A DNA stretch of 48,509 nucleotides from Billgrantia endophytica (lineage in GTDB: Bacteria > Pseudomonadota > Gammaproteobacteria > Pseudomonadales > Halomonadaceae). The notes under the pieces were generated by a model that saw only the letters and a program-made list of their open reading frames with translations, had not been told where the DNA came from and searched no databases. Below are positions 32,748 through 43,020 of the stretch, in pieces. The stretch's first letter is position 1. The number at the start of each line of letters is the position of its first letter. The position numbers and the translations under genes were made by a program. The stretch spans positions 1 through 48,509 of the forward strand of contig NZ_PNRF01000005.1 in assembly GCF_002879615.1 (NCBI RefSeq), given 5' to 3'.

Positions 32748-33113
32748 ATGTCATCACCATTGACCGATGCCACCAGCACACTCAGCGCTTCCTACCTGCA
32801 TGATCTGACACCGCGCGAGCGCAAGGAGTCGGTGATCGCGTCGCTACCCACCGCAGGCGGCGTGCTGGCCCAGACCGAAAGCGCCCAGGCGATCAACCCG
32901 GCCGAGCTGGTGGAGCCGATTCAGCGGATCAATGAGGTGCTGCGCCAGTATGGCGTGGAGTTCAAGCTCAACGACGTGCCGTCACGGGTGATCACGCAGA
33001 TCGTGGACCGCGAATCCGGTGAAGTGCTGCGCCAGATTCCTTCCGAGGAGGTGCTGGCCATCGCCGAACGCCTGCAGGAGCTGCAGGGCAACCTGATCGA
33101 TCTCAAGGCCTGA
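32748..33113 (+). CDS. flaG: FlaG family protein
   Basis: A 121-residue protein. The last 75 residues are the FlaG domain (VEPIQRINEVLRQYGVEFKLND, RVITQIVDRESGEVLRQIPSEEVL, then a helix). FlaG proteins influence filament length, probably with FliD or flagellin; the mechanism is not settled. FlaG usually sits next to fliC or fliD; here it is beside fliE. AAGGA precedes ATG 32748. It is driven by the sigma28 site and perhaps by the upstream sigma70 promoter. It is convergent with fliE, 25 bases apart. Confidence 0.92.
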   Translation: MSSPLTDATSTLSASYLHDLTPRERKESVIASLPTAGGVLAQTESAQAINPAELVEPIQRINEVLRQYGVEFKLNDVPSRVITQIVDRESGEVLRQIPSEEVLAIAERLQELQGNLIDLKA

Positions 33114-33138
33114 TGCGTAAAGGCATACGGCAGGACAA

Positions 33139-33468
33139 TCAGACCTGCATGTTCATGACATCGCGATAGGCGGAAACCAGCCGGTTTCTGACCTGCAAGC
33201 CCATCTGGAACGCCACGCTGGCCTTCTGCATGTCGACCATGACATCGTTGAGCTCGACATTGGGGTCGCCGGCCTGAAAAGCCATGGCCTTGGTGCTGGC
33301 CGTGTGCTGCAGCCGATTGATACGCTGAATGGACGCCTGCAACTCCCCAGCGAAACCGCCCTGCCCCACCTGTGTGGAAACCAGCTGCCCCTTGGTGGCT
33401 TGTCCGCCGGCCTGAGTGGCCAGGGTCTGCATCTGTGCAAGTGCGGATTGAATGGCAGGTGAACTCAT
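33139..33468 (-). CDS. fliE: Flagellar hook-basal body protein FliE
   Basis: A 109-residue protein joining the MS ring to the rod; it is exported early. The C-terminal half is typical: [48 protein letters not shown] lies about nine bases before ATG 33468. It is divergent from fliF, as in enterics. Confidence 0.96.
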   Translation of the reverse strand: MSSPAIQSALAQMQTLATQAGGQATKGQLVSTQVGQGGFAGELQASIQRINRLQHTASTKAMAFQAGDPNVELNDVMVDMQKASVAFQMGLQVRNRLVSAYRDVMNMQV

Positions 33469-33723
33469 GGCCCGCGGCCCCCTGTAACGTCATTTTTCGA
33501 AGTGTAGCGCAAGGCTACCAGCTACAACCCGATGACCATACTGGCAATTGGCATGGAAAAACCGGGCTTTTCCCGCATTTGGTCTGGACGGCGGTTCGCA
33601 TAATAGCGTTCATCACAGTTGCGCCCCTTGTGGGCAGCCAGAACGCGGTGGACGGATGCAGTCAATGCCATCTTCTAGGATCAGGATTCAAGCGGCGGAC
33701 GGGCCACTCTCGAGGGGGCGTGC
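33469..33723. promoter_or_regulatory. fliE-fliF divergent control region
   Basis: A 255-base gap that must hold the class 2 promoters of fliE and of the fliF operon. Toward fliF a CATAAT -10-like element (33599-33604) lies in a GCATAATAGCG context like that before fliL; its -35 is poor, as usual for activator-dependent promoters. A GGAAAA/TTTTCC hairpin lies at 33555-33573. FlhDC boxes were not identified with confidence. GAGGGGG is the fliF ribosome site. Confidence 0.45.
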
Positions 33724-35454
33724 ATGAGCAATGGCGCCACGACGCAGGATCGTCAGGAGTCCACGCCCAGCCAGCCGGCAAGCGCCCTACTCGGGCGCAT
33801 TCAGGAACAATTGCGCGGTAACCCGCTGATTGCCATACTGATTGGCGGCGCCGCCGTTATCGCTATCATCGTGGCCCTATTGCTGTGGGCACGCGAACCC
33901 GATTACCGGGTGCTCTACAGCAACCTCACGGAAGTCGATGGCGGCCGTATCATCAACGAGCTGGACAGTCGTGGCGTGCCCTACCGTTTCAGTGAGGGCG
34001 GGACCGCCCTCCTGGTGCCCGGGGATGCGGTGCACGGCTTGCGCCTGCAACTGGCGGAGCAGGGGCTGCCCCGCGGCGGCAACGTCGGCTTCGAGCTGAT
34101 GGACAGCCAGGCCTTCGGCATCAGCCAGTTTGCCGAGCAGGTCAACTTCCAGCGCGGTCTCGAAGGCGAGCTGTCCCGTTCCATTGAATCCCTCGGTCCG
34201 GTTTCGCGGGCCAGGGTTCACCTGGCCATGGCCCGCTCGTCGGTATTCGTGCGCGACCAGGAGCCGGCCAAGGCATCGGTCATCGTGACGCTGGAGCCGG
34301 GTCGCGTCATTGGGGATGGCCAGATCAATGCCATCATCCACATGGTGTCGAGCAGTGTCCCGGACCTTTCCGCCGAAGACGTGACCGTGGTCGACCAGAA
34401 CGGCCGCCTGCTCTCCATGCCCAGCGCCAACGGTCGCGACCTGGACGGCACTCAGCTCGACTACATCGCCGAGGTCGAGCGCTCCTACCGACAGCGCATC
34501 GAGAGCATTCTGGCGCCGATCCTCGGCCAGGAGAATGTGCGGGCCCAGGTCGCCGCCCAGATCGACTTTTCCCGCCGTGAGGAAACGTCCGAACGCTTCG
34601 GGCCCAACCAGCCACCCAACGAGGCTGCCGTGCGCAGCAGTCAGTCCAGCCTTTCCTATAGCGGTGGCGACGACCTGGCACTGGGCATTCCCGGCGCGCT
34701 GAGCAACACGCCTCCCGGAGTGGCTCCCTCCCCCATCAACCTGCCGGTCGATGAGGATGGCGAACTTCTCGAGGAAGCCGAGCAGGGGCTGCAGGCGCTG
34801 AGCAACCTGCGCCAGGACGACGTCGTCAATTACGAAGTGGATCGCAATATCGCCCACATCCAGCATCGCCAGGGCCAGGTGCAGCGGCTCTCCGCTGCAG
34901 TCGTGGTGGATTTCCGGGAAGAGCGGGACGAAGACGGCGAGTGGCAGCGCGTACCGCTTACCGAAGTCGAAATCGCCCAGATCGAGCGTCTGGTACGCCA
35001 GGCCATGGGCTTTTCCCAGGCCCGCGGCGACGAAGTCGAAGTGGTCAACAGTCCGTTCAGCCGCCCGGTCGAGGACAGGGAGGAGCTGGAGTGGTGGCAG
35101 TCGCCCGAGCTACACAACCTGGCGCTGACCTTCGGCCGCTACCTCCTCGTCGCGCTCGGCATCCTGCTGGCCTACCTGCTGATCCTGCGTCCGCTGATCA
35201 AGCGGCACGTGCAGCAGCCTGCCCTGGCGGCAGCGCCAGGCACCGGCCTGCGGGCCCAGGTCGGCGATGAGACACTCGACGGTACCGACGGCCAGCTGGA
35301 GGAGGATCTGGAAGCCGAGCGGACCTACCAGAAGCCCAAGCGCAGGCGCAAGTCCTCGGGCTATGAGGATAACCTCGCCGAGCTTCGCGAGTTGGCCCAG
35401 GAGGATCCTCGCATGGTTGCCATGATCATTCGCAGTTGGATGAACAAAGAATGA
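33724..35454 (+). CDS. fliF: Flagellar MS-ring protein FliF
   Basis: A 576-residue inner-membrane ring protein. There is one membrane helix near residues 35-57, the YscJ/FliF-type RBM1/RBM2 region ([52 protein letters not shown]), RBM3 with a long linker, a second helix near 460-485 and a cytoplasmic tail that binds FliG ([27 protein letters not shown]). Full length. It heads the fliFGHIJK run, and its stop overlaps the fliG start (ATGA). Confidence 0.97.
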   Translation: MSNGATTQDRQESTPSQPASALLGRIQEQLRGNPLIAILIGGAAVIAIIVALLLWAREPDYRVLYSNLTEVDGGRIINELDSRGVPYRFSEGGTALLVPGDAVHGLRLQLAEQGLPRGGNVGFELMDSQAFGISQFAEQVNFQRGLEGELSRSIESLGPVSRARVHLAMARSSVFVRDQEPAKASVIVTLEPGRVIGDGQINAIIHMVSSSVPDLSAEDVTVVDQNGRLLSMPSANGRDLDGTQLDYIAEVERSYRQRIESILAPILGQENVRAQVAAQIDFSRREETSERFGPNQPPNEAAVRSSQSSLSYSGGDDLALGIPGALSNTPPGVAPSPINLPVDEDGELLEEAEQGLQALSNLRQDDVVNYEVDRNIAHIQHRQGQVQRLSAAVVVDFREERDEDGEWQRVPLTEVEIAQIERLVRQAMGFSQARGDEVEVVNSPFSRPVEDREELEWWQSPELHNLALTFGRYLLVALGILLAYLLILRPLIKRHVQQPALAAAPGTGLRAQVGDETLDGTDGQLEEDLEAERTYQKPKRRRKSSGYEDNLAELRELAQEDPRMVAMIIRSWMNKE

Positions 35455-36458
35455 GTACCGCTACCAAAGCCATCACCGGCGTACGCCGTAGCGCCATCCT
35501 GATGCTGGCCCTGGACGAGGACAGCGCGGCGGAAGTGTTCAAGTTCCTGGCGCCAAAGGAGATCCAGAAGCTGAGCATGGAAATGGCCGATATGGACCAG
35601 GTCTCTCATGAGGACATGCAGAAGGTATTGCAGCAGTTCCATGACGAAACCGAGGAGTTCATCGCCCTGAACCTCAATTCCAGCGACCACATCCGCTCGG
35701 TGTTGACCAAGGCGCTCGGCAGCGAACGCGCTACCAGCCTGATCGAGGACATCCTGGAATCCTCCGGCAGCAGCAGCGGCATCGACTCGCTGAACCTGAT
35801 GGAAGCACCGATGGTGGCGGAACTGATCCGCGACGAGCACCCGCAGATCATCGCCACCATCCTGGTCCACCTGGACCGCCACCAGGCGGCCGATGTGCTG
35901 GAGCTGTTCGACGACAAGCTGCGCAACGACGTGGTCCTGCGTATCGCCACCTTCAGCGGCGTGCAGCCAGCGGCACTGCAGGAGCTGACCGAAGTGCTGA
36001 CGGGAATGCTCGACGGCCAGAATCTCAAGCGCAGCAAGATGGGCGGCGTGAGAACGGCAGCCGAGATCCTCAACCTGATGAATTCCACCCAGGAAGAGAC
36101 CGCCATCGAGACGGTGCGCGCCCACAGCGAAGACCTGGCCCAGAAGATCATCGACGAGATGTTCCTGTTCGAGAACCTCATGGACCTGGACGACCGCAGC
36201 ATCCAGCTGGTGCTCAAGGAGATCGACACCAACTCCCTGGTCGTGGCGCTCAAGGGAGCCCCGGAAACCTTGATGGAAAAATTCCTGCGCAACATGTCGC
36301 GGCGTGCCGCCGACCTGATGCGCGAGGACATGGAGGCCCGCGGACCGATTCGCGTCTCCCAGGTGGAGGCCGAGCAGAAGTCGATCCTGCAGGTGGTCCG
36401 CAGACTGGCCGATTCCGGCGATATCGTGCTGAGCGGTGGAGACGACACCTATGTCTGA
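35451..36458 (+). CDS. fliG: Flagellar motor switch protein FliG
   Basis: C-ring protein of 335 residues that takes torque from MotA and sets rotation direction. N-terminal FliF-binding domain, middle domain with the EHPQ motif ([15 protein letters not shown]) and C-terminal charged torque helix region ([23 protein letters not shown]) are present. ATG 35451 overlaps the fliF stop; the open frame extends five codons upstream but ATGA coupling favours this start. Confidence 0.97.
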   Translation: MSTATKAITGVRRSAILMLALDEDSAAEVFKFLAPKEIQKLSMEMADMDQVSHEDMQKVLQQFHDETEEFIALNLNSSDHIRSVLTKALGSERATSLIEDILESSGSSSGIDSLNLMEAPMVAELIRDEHPQIIATILVHLDRHQAADVLELFDDKLRNDVVLRIATFSGVQPAALQELTEVLTGMLDGQNLKRSKMGGVRTAAEILNLMNSTQEETAIETVRAHSEDLAQKIIDEMFLFENLMDLDDRSIQLVLKEIDTNSLVVALKGAPETLMEKFLRNMSRRAADLMREDMEARGPIRVSQVEAEQKSILQVVRRLADSGDIVLSGGDDTYV

Positions 36459-37209
36459 TCGCTCGACGCCCCACTCGGAACAGCAGAGCTCTTGGCGACG
36501 CTGGCGGATGGGCGAGCTGCAGAGCGAGGCACGTCACGAGGGTGGCGAGGAGCGTCGGGCCGCCGATATCGCCGGAGAAGCTCGTCGCCAGGAGAGCTTT
36601 CGCCGCCAGGCCGAACTCAAGGCCATGCGCGAAAAGATTTTCCGCGAGGCCCGGGAGGAGGGCTATCAGGCCGGCTTCGAAGAAGGCCGCGCCCAGGGCC
36701 ATGCCCAGGGTCTGGAGGAGGGCCGCCAGGAGGCCCAACGCGAGCTCGAGGTGCTGACCCATGACGCCCTCGCCCCTCTCAAGCCCTTGGCCGAGCAGTT
36801 TTCCGAGGCCTTGGCGGTACTGGACGAAGAGATCGCCAACGACCTCGTGGAACTGGCCCTTTCCACCGGTCGCCAACTGGCCGGCGAGGCCTTGAAGGCC
36901 CGGCCTCGCCAGGTGCTGGAACTGGTCAGGGCCCTGCTGCATACGGAGCCGCCGTTGACCGGTCATCAGCGTCTGTGGCTACACCCGCAGGACCATAAGC
37001 TGGTGGAACAGCACCTTGGACAGGAGCTGGGAGCCGCTGGCTGGAAACTGCAGCCCGACGACCAGCTCAGCCGCGGCGGCTGCCGAGCGACCAGTGCCAG
37101 TGGCGAACTCGACGCCACCTGGGAAAGCCGCTGGCAGGCCGTGAAGGCCCAGGTACGTCGACGCCGGCCACCACCCGCCTCGGCGACCGATGATGAGCCA
37201 GTTGAATAA
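36451..37209 (+). CDS. fliH: Flagellar export stalk protein FliH
   Basis: Stator and negative regulator of the FliI ATPase, 252 residues. The middle shows the GxxxG-type repeats of FliH ([21 protein letters not shown]) within a long charged coiled coil, then the FliI-binding C-terminal domain. An upstream GTG (36436) is in frame, but ATG 36451 has GGAG at nine bases and overlaps the fliG stop by eight. The N-terminus should also meet FliN at the C ring. Confidence 0.94.
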   Translation: MSDRSTPHSEQQSSWRRWRMGELQSEARHEGGEERRAADIAGEARRQESFRRQAELKAMREKIFREAREEGYQAGFEEGRAQGHAQGLEEGRQEAQRELEVLTHDALAPLKPLAEQFSEALAVLDEEIANDLVELALSTGRQLAGEALKARPRQVLELVRALLHTEPPLTGHQRLWLHPQDHKLVEQHLGQELGAAGWKLQPDDQLSRGGCRATSASGELDATWESRWQAVKAQVRRRRPPPASATDDEPVE

Positions 37210-37227
37210 GCAAGGAGAGAAAACGGC

Positions 37228-38628
37228 ATGACAGAAGCCCCGGTTCAGGCCCGCAATGCGCATCAGACGCGCTGGCAGCAGACGCTGCAGCACGTTCGTG
37301 AGCGCGTGGATGCCGTGCCGGCGTTTCGCGCCAGCGGTCGCGTACTGCGCGCAACCGGCATGGTGATCGAGGCGATCGGCCTCCGGGTGGCACTGGGCAA
37401 TGCCTGTCGTATCGAGCTGCCGTCGCCAGGCGGCAACGAGCCCCCCCGCTTTGCCGAGGCGGAAGTCGTCGGCTTCGCCGGCGAGCGCCTGTTCCTGATG
37501 CCGCTTTCCGAGATCACCGGCCTCATGCCCGGCGCGCGGGTCTTTCCCCTGGGCGACGGCCCCGACCATGCCGCGCGCCGCTTTCCGCTCGGCGATTCGC
37601 TGCTCGGCCGGGTGGTGGATGGCAATGGCGACCCCCTCGATGGGCTGGGTCCGCTGGACACCGCCCCCCGCTTCCCGCTTTCCACGCCACCGCTCAACCC
37701 CCTGGCCCGTGCTCCGATCAACGAACAGATCGACGTGGGCATCCGCGCCATCAACGCCCTGCTCAGCGTGGGCCGCGGTCAGCGCATGGGGCTGTTTGCC
37801 GGCTCCGGCGTGGGCAAATCGGTCCTGCTCGGCATGATGGCACGCTATACCGGTGCGGATGTCATCGTGGTGGGGCTGATCGGTGAGCGGGGGCGCGAAG
37901 TTCAGGATTTCATCGACAACATCCTCGGCGAGGAGGGACGCCGCCGCGCGGTGGTCGTAGCGGCACCGGCCGATACCTCGCCGCTGCAGCGCCTGCAGGG
38001 GGCCGCCTACGCAACCCGACTGGCGGAGGGTTTTCGCGACCAGGGCAAGAACGTGCTGCTGATCATGGATTCCCTGACCCGCTACGCCATGGCCCAGCGT
38101 GAAATCGCCCTGGCCATCGGCGAGCCGCCCGCCACCAAGGGCTATCCGCCCTCCGTCTTCGCCAAGATCCCCAGCCTGGTGGAACGGGCCGGCAATGCGG
38201 AGCGCGGAAGAGGCTCCATTACCGCCTTCTATACGGTACTGACGGAAGGCGACGATCAGCAGGATCCGATCGCCGATTCGGCACGGGCCATTCTCGACGG
38301 CCACATCGTGCTGTCGAGGACGCTGGCCGAGGCCGGCCACTATCCGGCAATCGATATCGAAGCGTCGATCAGCCGCGTCATGACGCACATCATCGACGAC
38401 GGGCAGCTGCGGATGACACAGACGTTCAAGCGGCTGTTTTCCCGCTATCAGCGCAACCGCGACCTGATCAGCGTGGGCGCCTACAGCCCGGGCCACGACT
38501 CGCAGCTGGACGAAGCCGTCCAGCGCTATCCGCTGCTGGAGAGCTTCCTCCAGCAGAACATTCATGACAATGCCTCGATCGAGGCCTCACGGCTGGATCT
38601 CGCAGAGACCCTGGGAGTCGGGCAATGA
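37228..38628 (+). CDS. fliI: Flagellar export ATPase FliI
   Basis: ATPase of 466 residues, related to F1-beta, that prepares substrates for the export gate. Walker A GSGVGKS near 192-198, Walker [13 protein letters not shown] near 276, and the [10 protein letters not shown] stretch are present. AAGGAGAG precedes ATG 37228, and fliJ overlaps by four bases. Confidence 0.97.
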   Translation: MTEAPVQARNAHQTRWQQTLQHVRERVDAVPAFRASGRVLRATGMVIEAIGLRVALGNACRIELPSPGGNEPPRFAEAEVVGFAGERLFLMPLSEITGLMPGARVFPLGDGPDHAARRFPLGDSLLGRVVDGNGDPLDGLGPLDTAPRFPLSTPPLNPLARAPINEQIDVGIRAINALLSVGRGQRMGLFAGSGVGKSVLLGMMARYTGADVIVVGLIGERGREVQDFIDNILGEEGRRRAVVVAAPADTSPLQRLQGAAYATRLAEGFRDQGKNVLLIMDSLTRYAMAQREIALAIGEPPATKGYPPSVFAKIPSLVERAGNAERGRGSITAFYTVLTEGDDQQDPIADSARAILDGHIVLSRTLAEAGHYPAIDIEASISRVMTHIIDDGQLRMTQTFKRLFSRYQRNRDLISVGAYSPGHDSQLDEAVQRYPLLESFLQQNIHDNASIEASRLDLAETLGVGQ

Positions 38629-39080
38629 GCGCGTCATCACAGCTCGCCATGCTGAGCGATCTTGCCCGCGACGCCCGCGACCAGGCCGGTCAGGTGCTGG
38701 CGGGCGAGCGACAGAGTGAACGCCAGGTGGCCGCACAGCTCGAGTCACTCACCCGCTACCGGCTCGAATACGCGGAACGCCTTCAGGCTGCCATGAGCGA
38801 GGGTATCGACCCCGCCAGCATGCACAACTACCAGCATTTCCTGGCGTCACTGGATGCCGCGCTGGAGCGGGCAAGAGAGGCATTGAACTCGCAGCGGCGG
38901 CGCGTACAGCAGAGCCAGCAGCAGTGGCAGCAGGAGCAGAAGCGCCTGTCGGCCTATGACACCCTTTCCTCGCGCCGCCATGCCGAGAAGCAGAGGCAGG
39001 ATGAGCGGCGCGAACAACGCAACAGTGACGACATGTCAGCCGGACGACTACTTCGGCAACGCAACACGCGTGATTCGTGA
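38625..39080 (+). CDS. fliJ: Flagellar export protein FliJ
   Basis: A 151-residue coiled-coil protein that sits in the FliI ring and helps the export gate use proton motive force. The sequence is almost fully helical with many Gln, Arg and Glu ([38 protein letters not shown]). It overlaps fliI by four bases (ATGA). Low conservation is normal for FliJ; position makes the call firm. Confidence 0.93.
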   Translation: MSASSQLAMLSDLARDARDQAGQVLAGERQSERQVAAQLESLTRYRLEYAERLQAAMSEGIDPASMHNYQHFLASLDAALERAREALNSQRRRVQQSQQQWQQEQKRLSAYDTLSSRRHAEKQRQDERREQRNSDDMSAGRLLRQRNTRDS

Positions 39081-39099
39081 TTCGAATCGGGAGATCGCA

Positions 39100-40365
39100 A
39101 TGGATATTCAGATGATACTGTCCGCCCTGCCGGGCAAACCCATGGGCAAGGCAGAGCCGGACAACAGCACGCAGGGCGGCCATTTCGCCCTGGCCCTGGC
39201 CAACGCCGGCCAGTCCAGGGGTGACCATGCCAGCGATCTCGCCGCTCAGTTGGCCGACGGCGCCACTACCGGCATGCCGCACACCATGGCGGCGCAACAG
39301 GCGTTGCTGCAGGCGCTCGCACATCACGATGCCGCAACGGAACATGGCCTGGCGTCGGCCGACTCGCTGCCGCTCGACGAGATCATGGAGCGTCTGGCGC
39401 TGATCGAGAGCACCCACCGGTTCGACCCGCGTCAACTGCCGGAAAAGACGCCCGACGTGACCGAGGTGCCACCCGAGGATAGCGAGGCGGTCATACTGGC
39501 TGCCCTGGCCGCGAACGAAGGGCTCCGACATGCCATGGACGACCCGGCCCGCCCCCTCGAGGCACGCTCCGGCGCGGCTCGCTCGGGTGACGTCCCGCCG
39601 CCCCCGGCCGGCCTTCAGGACGCCCTTCGCCAGGGGCGGCCGAGCCCGGGGCATGAGGCTGCCGATACCAGCCAACGCCAGAACGCCCCGATCGAGCGGG
39701 ACACCCGTAGCGCCAACCCGCCACTGCGTTCGATAGAGTTCAGCCGTTCCGCCGACCTGCCCCCGGCTTCGCCATTGGGCGGCAACGAGCTGCGGGTGGC
39801 AATGCCGGAAACCGCTCGTGCCGGCCTGATGCCCGCCGAGTCCATCAACCCGCTGGCCCCGCAGGCAGGCCATCAGCCAGGCACGTCGGCCGCTCAGCCC
39901 ATGCCGGCCCAGGCCAGCCTTGCCACGCAGGTGCAGAGCCAGGCCTGGCCCGGGCAACTCGGCCAGCAGTTGATCCAGTTTGCCCGCCTGGGTGGCGAAC
40001 AGCGCATCGAGATGCAGCTGCATCCGGCCGAGCTGGGCCCCCTTTCCATCACGCTGAAGATGACCGAACAGGGAGCCCAGGCGCAGTTCCTCTCTGCCCA
40101 TGCCCAGGTTCGCCAGGTCATCGAGCAGGCCATACCGCAACTGCGTGACGCACTGGCCGAGCAGGGCATCACGCTCGGCGATACTTCGGTCGGCGAACAG
40201 CGGCAGCAGGATGCTCAAGCCTTTGCCGGCCAGGACGGACAGCGTCAAGGCGGCCCGGGCCTGGCTTCCGATGCGGATGACGCGCTGTCGGACATGGCCG
40301 AACCGGGCATGGCCGACTCGGCAATCGGCATGACCCTGGATGGGCGAGTGAATCTCTACGCCTGA
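39100..40365 (+). CDS. fliK: Hook-length control protein FliK (canonical copy)
   Basis: Molecular ruler of 421 residues that switches export from hook to filament proteins through FlhB. The first 290 residues are Ala/Pro/Gln-rich and low in order. The C-terminal domain has the family signature MQLHPAELGPLSITLKM and VIEQAIPQLRDALAEQGI. The frame is open far upstream, inside fliJ, but ATG 39100 has GGGAG seven bases before and lies 19 bases after the fliJ stop. A second FliK-like gene lies at 9754-11040. Confidence 0.94.
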   Translation: MDIQMILSALPGKPMGKAEPDNSTQGGHFALALANAGQSRGDHASDLAAQLADGATTGMPHTMAAQQALLQALAHHDAATEHGLASADSLPLDEIMERLALIESTHRFDPRQLPEKTPDVTEVPPEDSEAVILAALAANEGLRHAMDDPARPLEARSGAARSGDVPPPPAGLQDALRQGRPSPGHEAADTSQRQNAPIERDTRSANPPLRSIEFSRSADLPPASPLGGNELRVAMPETARAGLMPAESINPLAPQAGHQPGTSAAQPMPAQASLATQVQSQAWPGQLGQQLIQFARLGGEQRIEMQLHPAELGPLSITLKMTEQGAQAQFLSAHAQVRQVIEQAIPQLRDALAEQGITLGDTSVGEQRQQDAQAFAGQDGQRQGGPGLASDADDALSDMAEPGMADSAIGMTLDGRVNLYA

Positions 40366-40431
40366 AACAAAAAGCCAAGATAGACCCTTTCGCGCGGTCT
40401 GTTCATTTCATCATGGCTCGTATGAATTGCG

Positions 40432-40437
40432 CATAAT
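40432..40437 (+). promoter_or_regulatory. Possible -10 element for fliL-fliR
   Basis: CATAAT in a TTGCGCATAATGCGG context, 42 bases before fliL in the 114-base gap after fliK. The same core appears before fliF. No good -35, so an activator such as FlhDC would be needed. Confidence 0.3.
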
Positions 40438-40479
40438 GCGGCTTTACGGCTGGACCAACACTTCACGATAGGCAAGGCA

Positions 40480-40959
40480 ATGGCGAAATCGACGGGTAGC
40501 TCCTCCAAGCTGCTGTGGCTGATGATACTGCTGGTACTGATCTCCACGGCTGCGGCCGGGGTAGCGATCTACATGGTCATGAACGATCGGGATGGCCAGG
40601 TTGGTCAGGGCAACATGCAGGGCCAGCAGTTCGAGCGCCAGGCCCCGATATTCCTCAAGATCGACCCCTTCACCGTGAATCTCGCCGACGACGACTTCGG
40701 CTCCCGGCTGCTGTATGTCGGCCTTTCGCTGAAAACCGGCGATGAGGAGACCCGGTCGGTCCTCGAGGAGCACATGCCCCAGGTTCGCAGTCGTTTGCTG
40801 ATGCTGTTTTCCGGCAAGCAGGCGGGCGAGCTCACCTCACCGGAAGGCAAGCGTCGCCTGGCCGCTGAAGTCACGGCGGCACTCTCCGAGCCACTGACCC
40901 AGCCGCAGCCGCCCCTGGACATCCAGGACGTGCTGTTCACCGAGTTCATCGTGCAATAA
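40480..40959 (+). CDS. fliL: Flagellar basal body-associated protein FliL
   Basis: A 159-residue membrane protein near the stators, supporting torque. One membrane helix (residues 9-31, LWLMILLVLISTAAAGVAIYM) is followed by a periplasmic domain: IFLKIDPFTVNLADDD, LLYVGLSLKTGDEE, and the closing VLFTEFIVQ. Normal size. First gene of the fliLMNOPQR run. Confidence 0.96.
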   Translation: MAKSTGSSSKLLWLMILLVLISTAAAGVAIYMVMNDRDGQVGQGNMQGQQFERQAPIFLKIDPFTVNLADDDFGSRLLYVGLSLKTGDEETRSVLEEHMPQVRSRLLMLFSGKQAGELTSPEGKRRLAAEVTAALSEPLTQPQPPLDIQDVLFTEFIVQ

Positions 40960-40977
40960 CCGGGTGCCCTGGCCACC

Positions 40978-42024
40978 ATGTCCCAAGACGATCTGCTGTC
41001 ACAAGATGAGATCGACGCCCTGCTGAAGGGGGTCAGCGGCGACGACGAACCCGTTGCACGCAGCGATAACGAGTCTCGCATTCGCCCGTATGACCCGGCC
41101 TCCCAGCATCGGGTCATTCGCGAGCGCCTGCAGGCCCTGGATATCATCAATGAACGCTTCGCACGGCATTTTCGCATGGGGCTGTTCAACCTGCTGCGCC
41201 GGAGTGCCGATATCACGGTGGATTCGGTGCGCTACCAGAGCTATAGCGATTTCTCGCGCAACGTTCCGGTGCCGACGAATATCAACATCATCGCCATGAA
41301 GCCGCTGCGCGGCTCGGCGCTGATCGTGTTCCCCCCGAACCTGGTGTTCATGGTGGTGGACAACCTGTTCGGTGGTGACGGGCGTTTCCTGACCAAGTCG
41401 GAGGGACGCGAGTTCACCAATACCGAGCAGCGCATCATCCAGCGCCTGCTGCGACTGGCCATCGAAGCGTACGAGGAGTCATGGAAGTCGGTCTACCCGC
41501 TCCAGATCAGCTACCTGCGCTCGGAGATGCAGTCGAAGTTTGCCAATATCACCAACTCGCCCAACGAGATCGTGGTGAACACCAGCTTCAATATCGAAGT
41601 GGGCAACCTTTCCAGCAGCTTCCAGATCTGTATACCCTACTCGATGGTCGAGCCGCTGCGGGACTTGCTGACCAATCCGCTGAACGATGGGCATCAGAAT
41701 CAGGACGGCAGCTGGACGAAACGCATGGCCGGCGAAATCCGCCATTCAGAGGTGGAACTGATTGCCAACTTCGCCGACATCCCCAGCCGGATCGCCCACG
41801 TGATGGCCCTGAAGGTGGGTGACGTATTGCCGCTGGATCTGCCCGAAACCGTGACCGCCAGCGTCGATGGCGTGCCGGTCATGGCATGCGACTACGGCAG
41901 CCAGCATGAACAGCGTGCGTTGCGTGTCATCCGCATCATCGATCATGGTGCGCAGAACTCGGTGCCTACAGACGCCTTCATCAAGGGCGCTGCGCCTCAA
42001 GCCAAGGAATCCAAGCATGACTGA
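40978..42024 (+). CDS. fliM: Flagellar motor switch protein FliM
   Basis: C-ring protein of 348 residues that binds phospho-CheY. The N-terminal CheY-docking peptide is clear (DDLLSQDEIDALLKGV), followed by the CheC-like middle domain (GLFNLLRRSADITVDSV) and a C-terminal FliN-like domain. The next gene, fliN, starts eight bases before its stop. Confidence 0.97.
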   Translation: MSQDDLLSQDEIDALLKGVSGDDEPVARSDNESRIRPYDPASQHRVIRERLQALDIINERFARHFRMGLFNLLRRSADITVDSVRYQSYSDFSRNVPVPTNINIIAMKPLRGSALIVFPPNLVFMVVDNLFGGDGRFLTKSEGREFTNTEQRIIQRLLRLAIEAYEESWKSVYPLQISYLRSEMQSKFANITNSPNEIVVNTSFNIEVGNLSSSFQICIPYSMVEPLRDLLTNPLNDGHQNQDGSWTKRMAGEIRHSEVELIANFADIPSRIAHVMALKVGDVLPLDLPETVTASVDGVPVMACDYGSQHEQRALRVIRIIDHGAQNSVPTDAFIKGAAPQAKESKHD

Positions 42025-42583
42025 TCCCAAGAAACCCGATCAGAACGTTTCCGACGATGACTGGGCGGCCGCCATGTCGGATCAGCAGAGCGACCAGCCA
42101 GCTCCAGAGGATGACCCCTGGGCGGAAGCCATGGCCGAGCAGGAGGCGGCCGAAGCGGCAGCCGAGGACGATCCCTGGGCCGAGGCCCTGGCCGAGCAGG
42201 AGTCCGCCGACGCGGCTGAACAGGGAGCCCCTGTCGACAGCGGCGCGCCCGTTTCGGCACCGCAGTCGGCCGGAGAGCGTATTTTCCGCCCCCTGGACAA
42301 GGGAACCGAAGGTGGAGCCGCCCGTGATCTCGACATGATCATGGACATACCGGTCAAGCTCACTGTCGAGCTCGGCCGTACCAAGCTCACCATCAAGCAG
42401 TTGCTGGAGCTTGCCCAGGGTTCCGTCATCGAACTCGACGGCCTGGCCGGCGAGCCCATGGATATCCTGATCAACGGTTACCTCATCGCCCAGGGCGAAG
42501 TGGTCGTGGTCGATGACAAGTACGGTATCCGTATCACCGAAATCATCACCCCCTCCGAGCGGGTTCAGAAACTCAACCGATGA
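42017..42583 (+). CDS. fliN: Flagellar motor switch protein FliN with a triplicated N-terminal motif
   Basis: C-ring base protein, 188 residues against about 137 in E. coli. The C-terminal SpoA domain is near-identical to enteric FliN ([53 protein letters not shown]). The extra length is an acidic N-terminus with three copies of a DDxWAxAxxxQ motif, with tryptophans at 16, 35 and 54, an exact period of 19. E. coli FliN has one such motif. ATG 42017 overlaps fliM by eight bases; fliO overlaps by four. Confidence 0.96.
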   Translation: MTDPKKPDQNVSDDDWAAAMSDQQSDQPAPEDDPWAEAMAEQEAAEAAAEDDPWAEALAEQESADAAEQGAPVDSGAPVSAPQSAGERIFRPLDKGTEGGAARDLDMIMDIPVKLTVELGRTKLTIKQLLELAQGSVIELDGLAGEPMDILINGYLIAQGEVVVVDDKYGIRITEIITPSERVQKLNR

Positions 42584-43020
42584 GCGATACCCCTTCCACC
42601 GAGGCCACGGCAACCGGGCTGGAGGCACTGTCCGTTGGTGGCGATGCCCTGGTGGGCATGGCAACGCTGGGCAAGACCGCCGCCGCCCTGGCCCTGGTCA
42701 TCGCCATCATCCTGGTGTGCACCTCACTGCTCAAGCGCTGGGGTCCCCAGCGCCGGGCAGCCGGTGGCCACCTGCGGGTGATCGGCAGCACGGCGCTGGG
42801 CCCCCGTGAACGCCTGGTCCTCGTGGAAGTGGAAGGCACCTGGCTGGTACTGGGCGTGGGCGGCGGGCAGATCAGCAAGCTTCACGAGCTCGACGCGCCG
42901 GAACGTCCCGTCGTCGATTCCATACCCGATCCCGTTCAGGGCGAGCGTTTCGCGGCTCGCTTCGCCCGTGCCCTGAAACAGAACGCCGGCCTGGGAGGCC
43001 CTGGCCGGGGAGAGTCATGA
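42580..43020 (+). CDS. fliO: Flagellar export component FliO
   Basis: A 146-residue scaffold for assembly of the FliP ring. One membrane helix ([18 protein letters not shown], near 35-52) is followed by the short conserved cytoplasmic part [29 protein letters not shown]. The N-terminus is short and periplasmic. It overlaps fliN and fliP by four bases each. Confidence 0.93.
   Translation: MSDTPSTEATATGLEALSVGGDALVGMATLGKTAAALALVIAIILVCTSLLKRWGPQRRAAGGHLRVIGSTALGPRERLVLVEVEGTWLVLGVGGGQISKLHELDAPERPVVDSIPDPVQGERFAARFARALKQNAGLGGPGRGES

Noticed and set aside
38749..40248. 499-residue open frame on the minus strand
   Set aside because: Opposite fliJ and fliK, which have family signatures and operon coupling.
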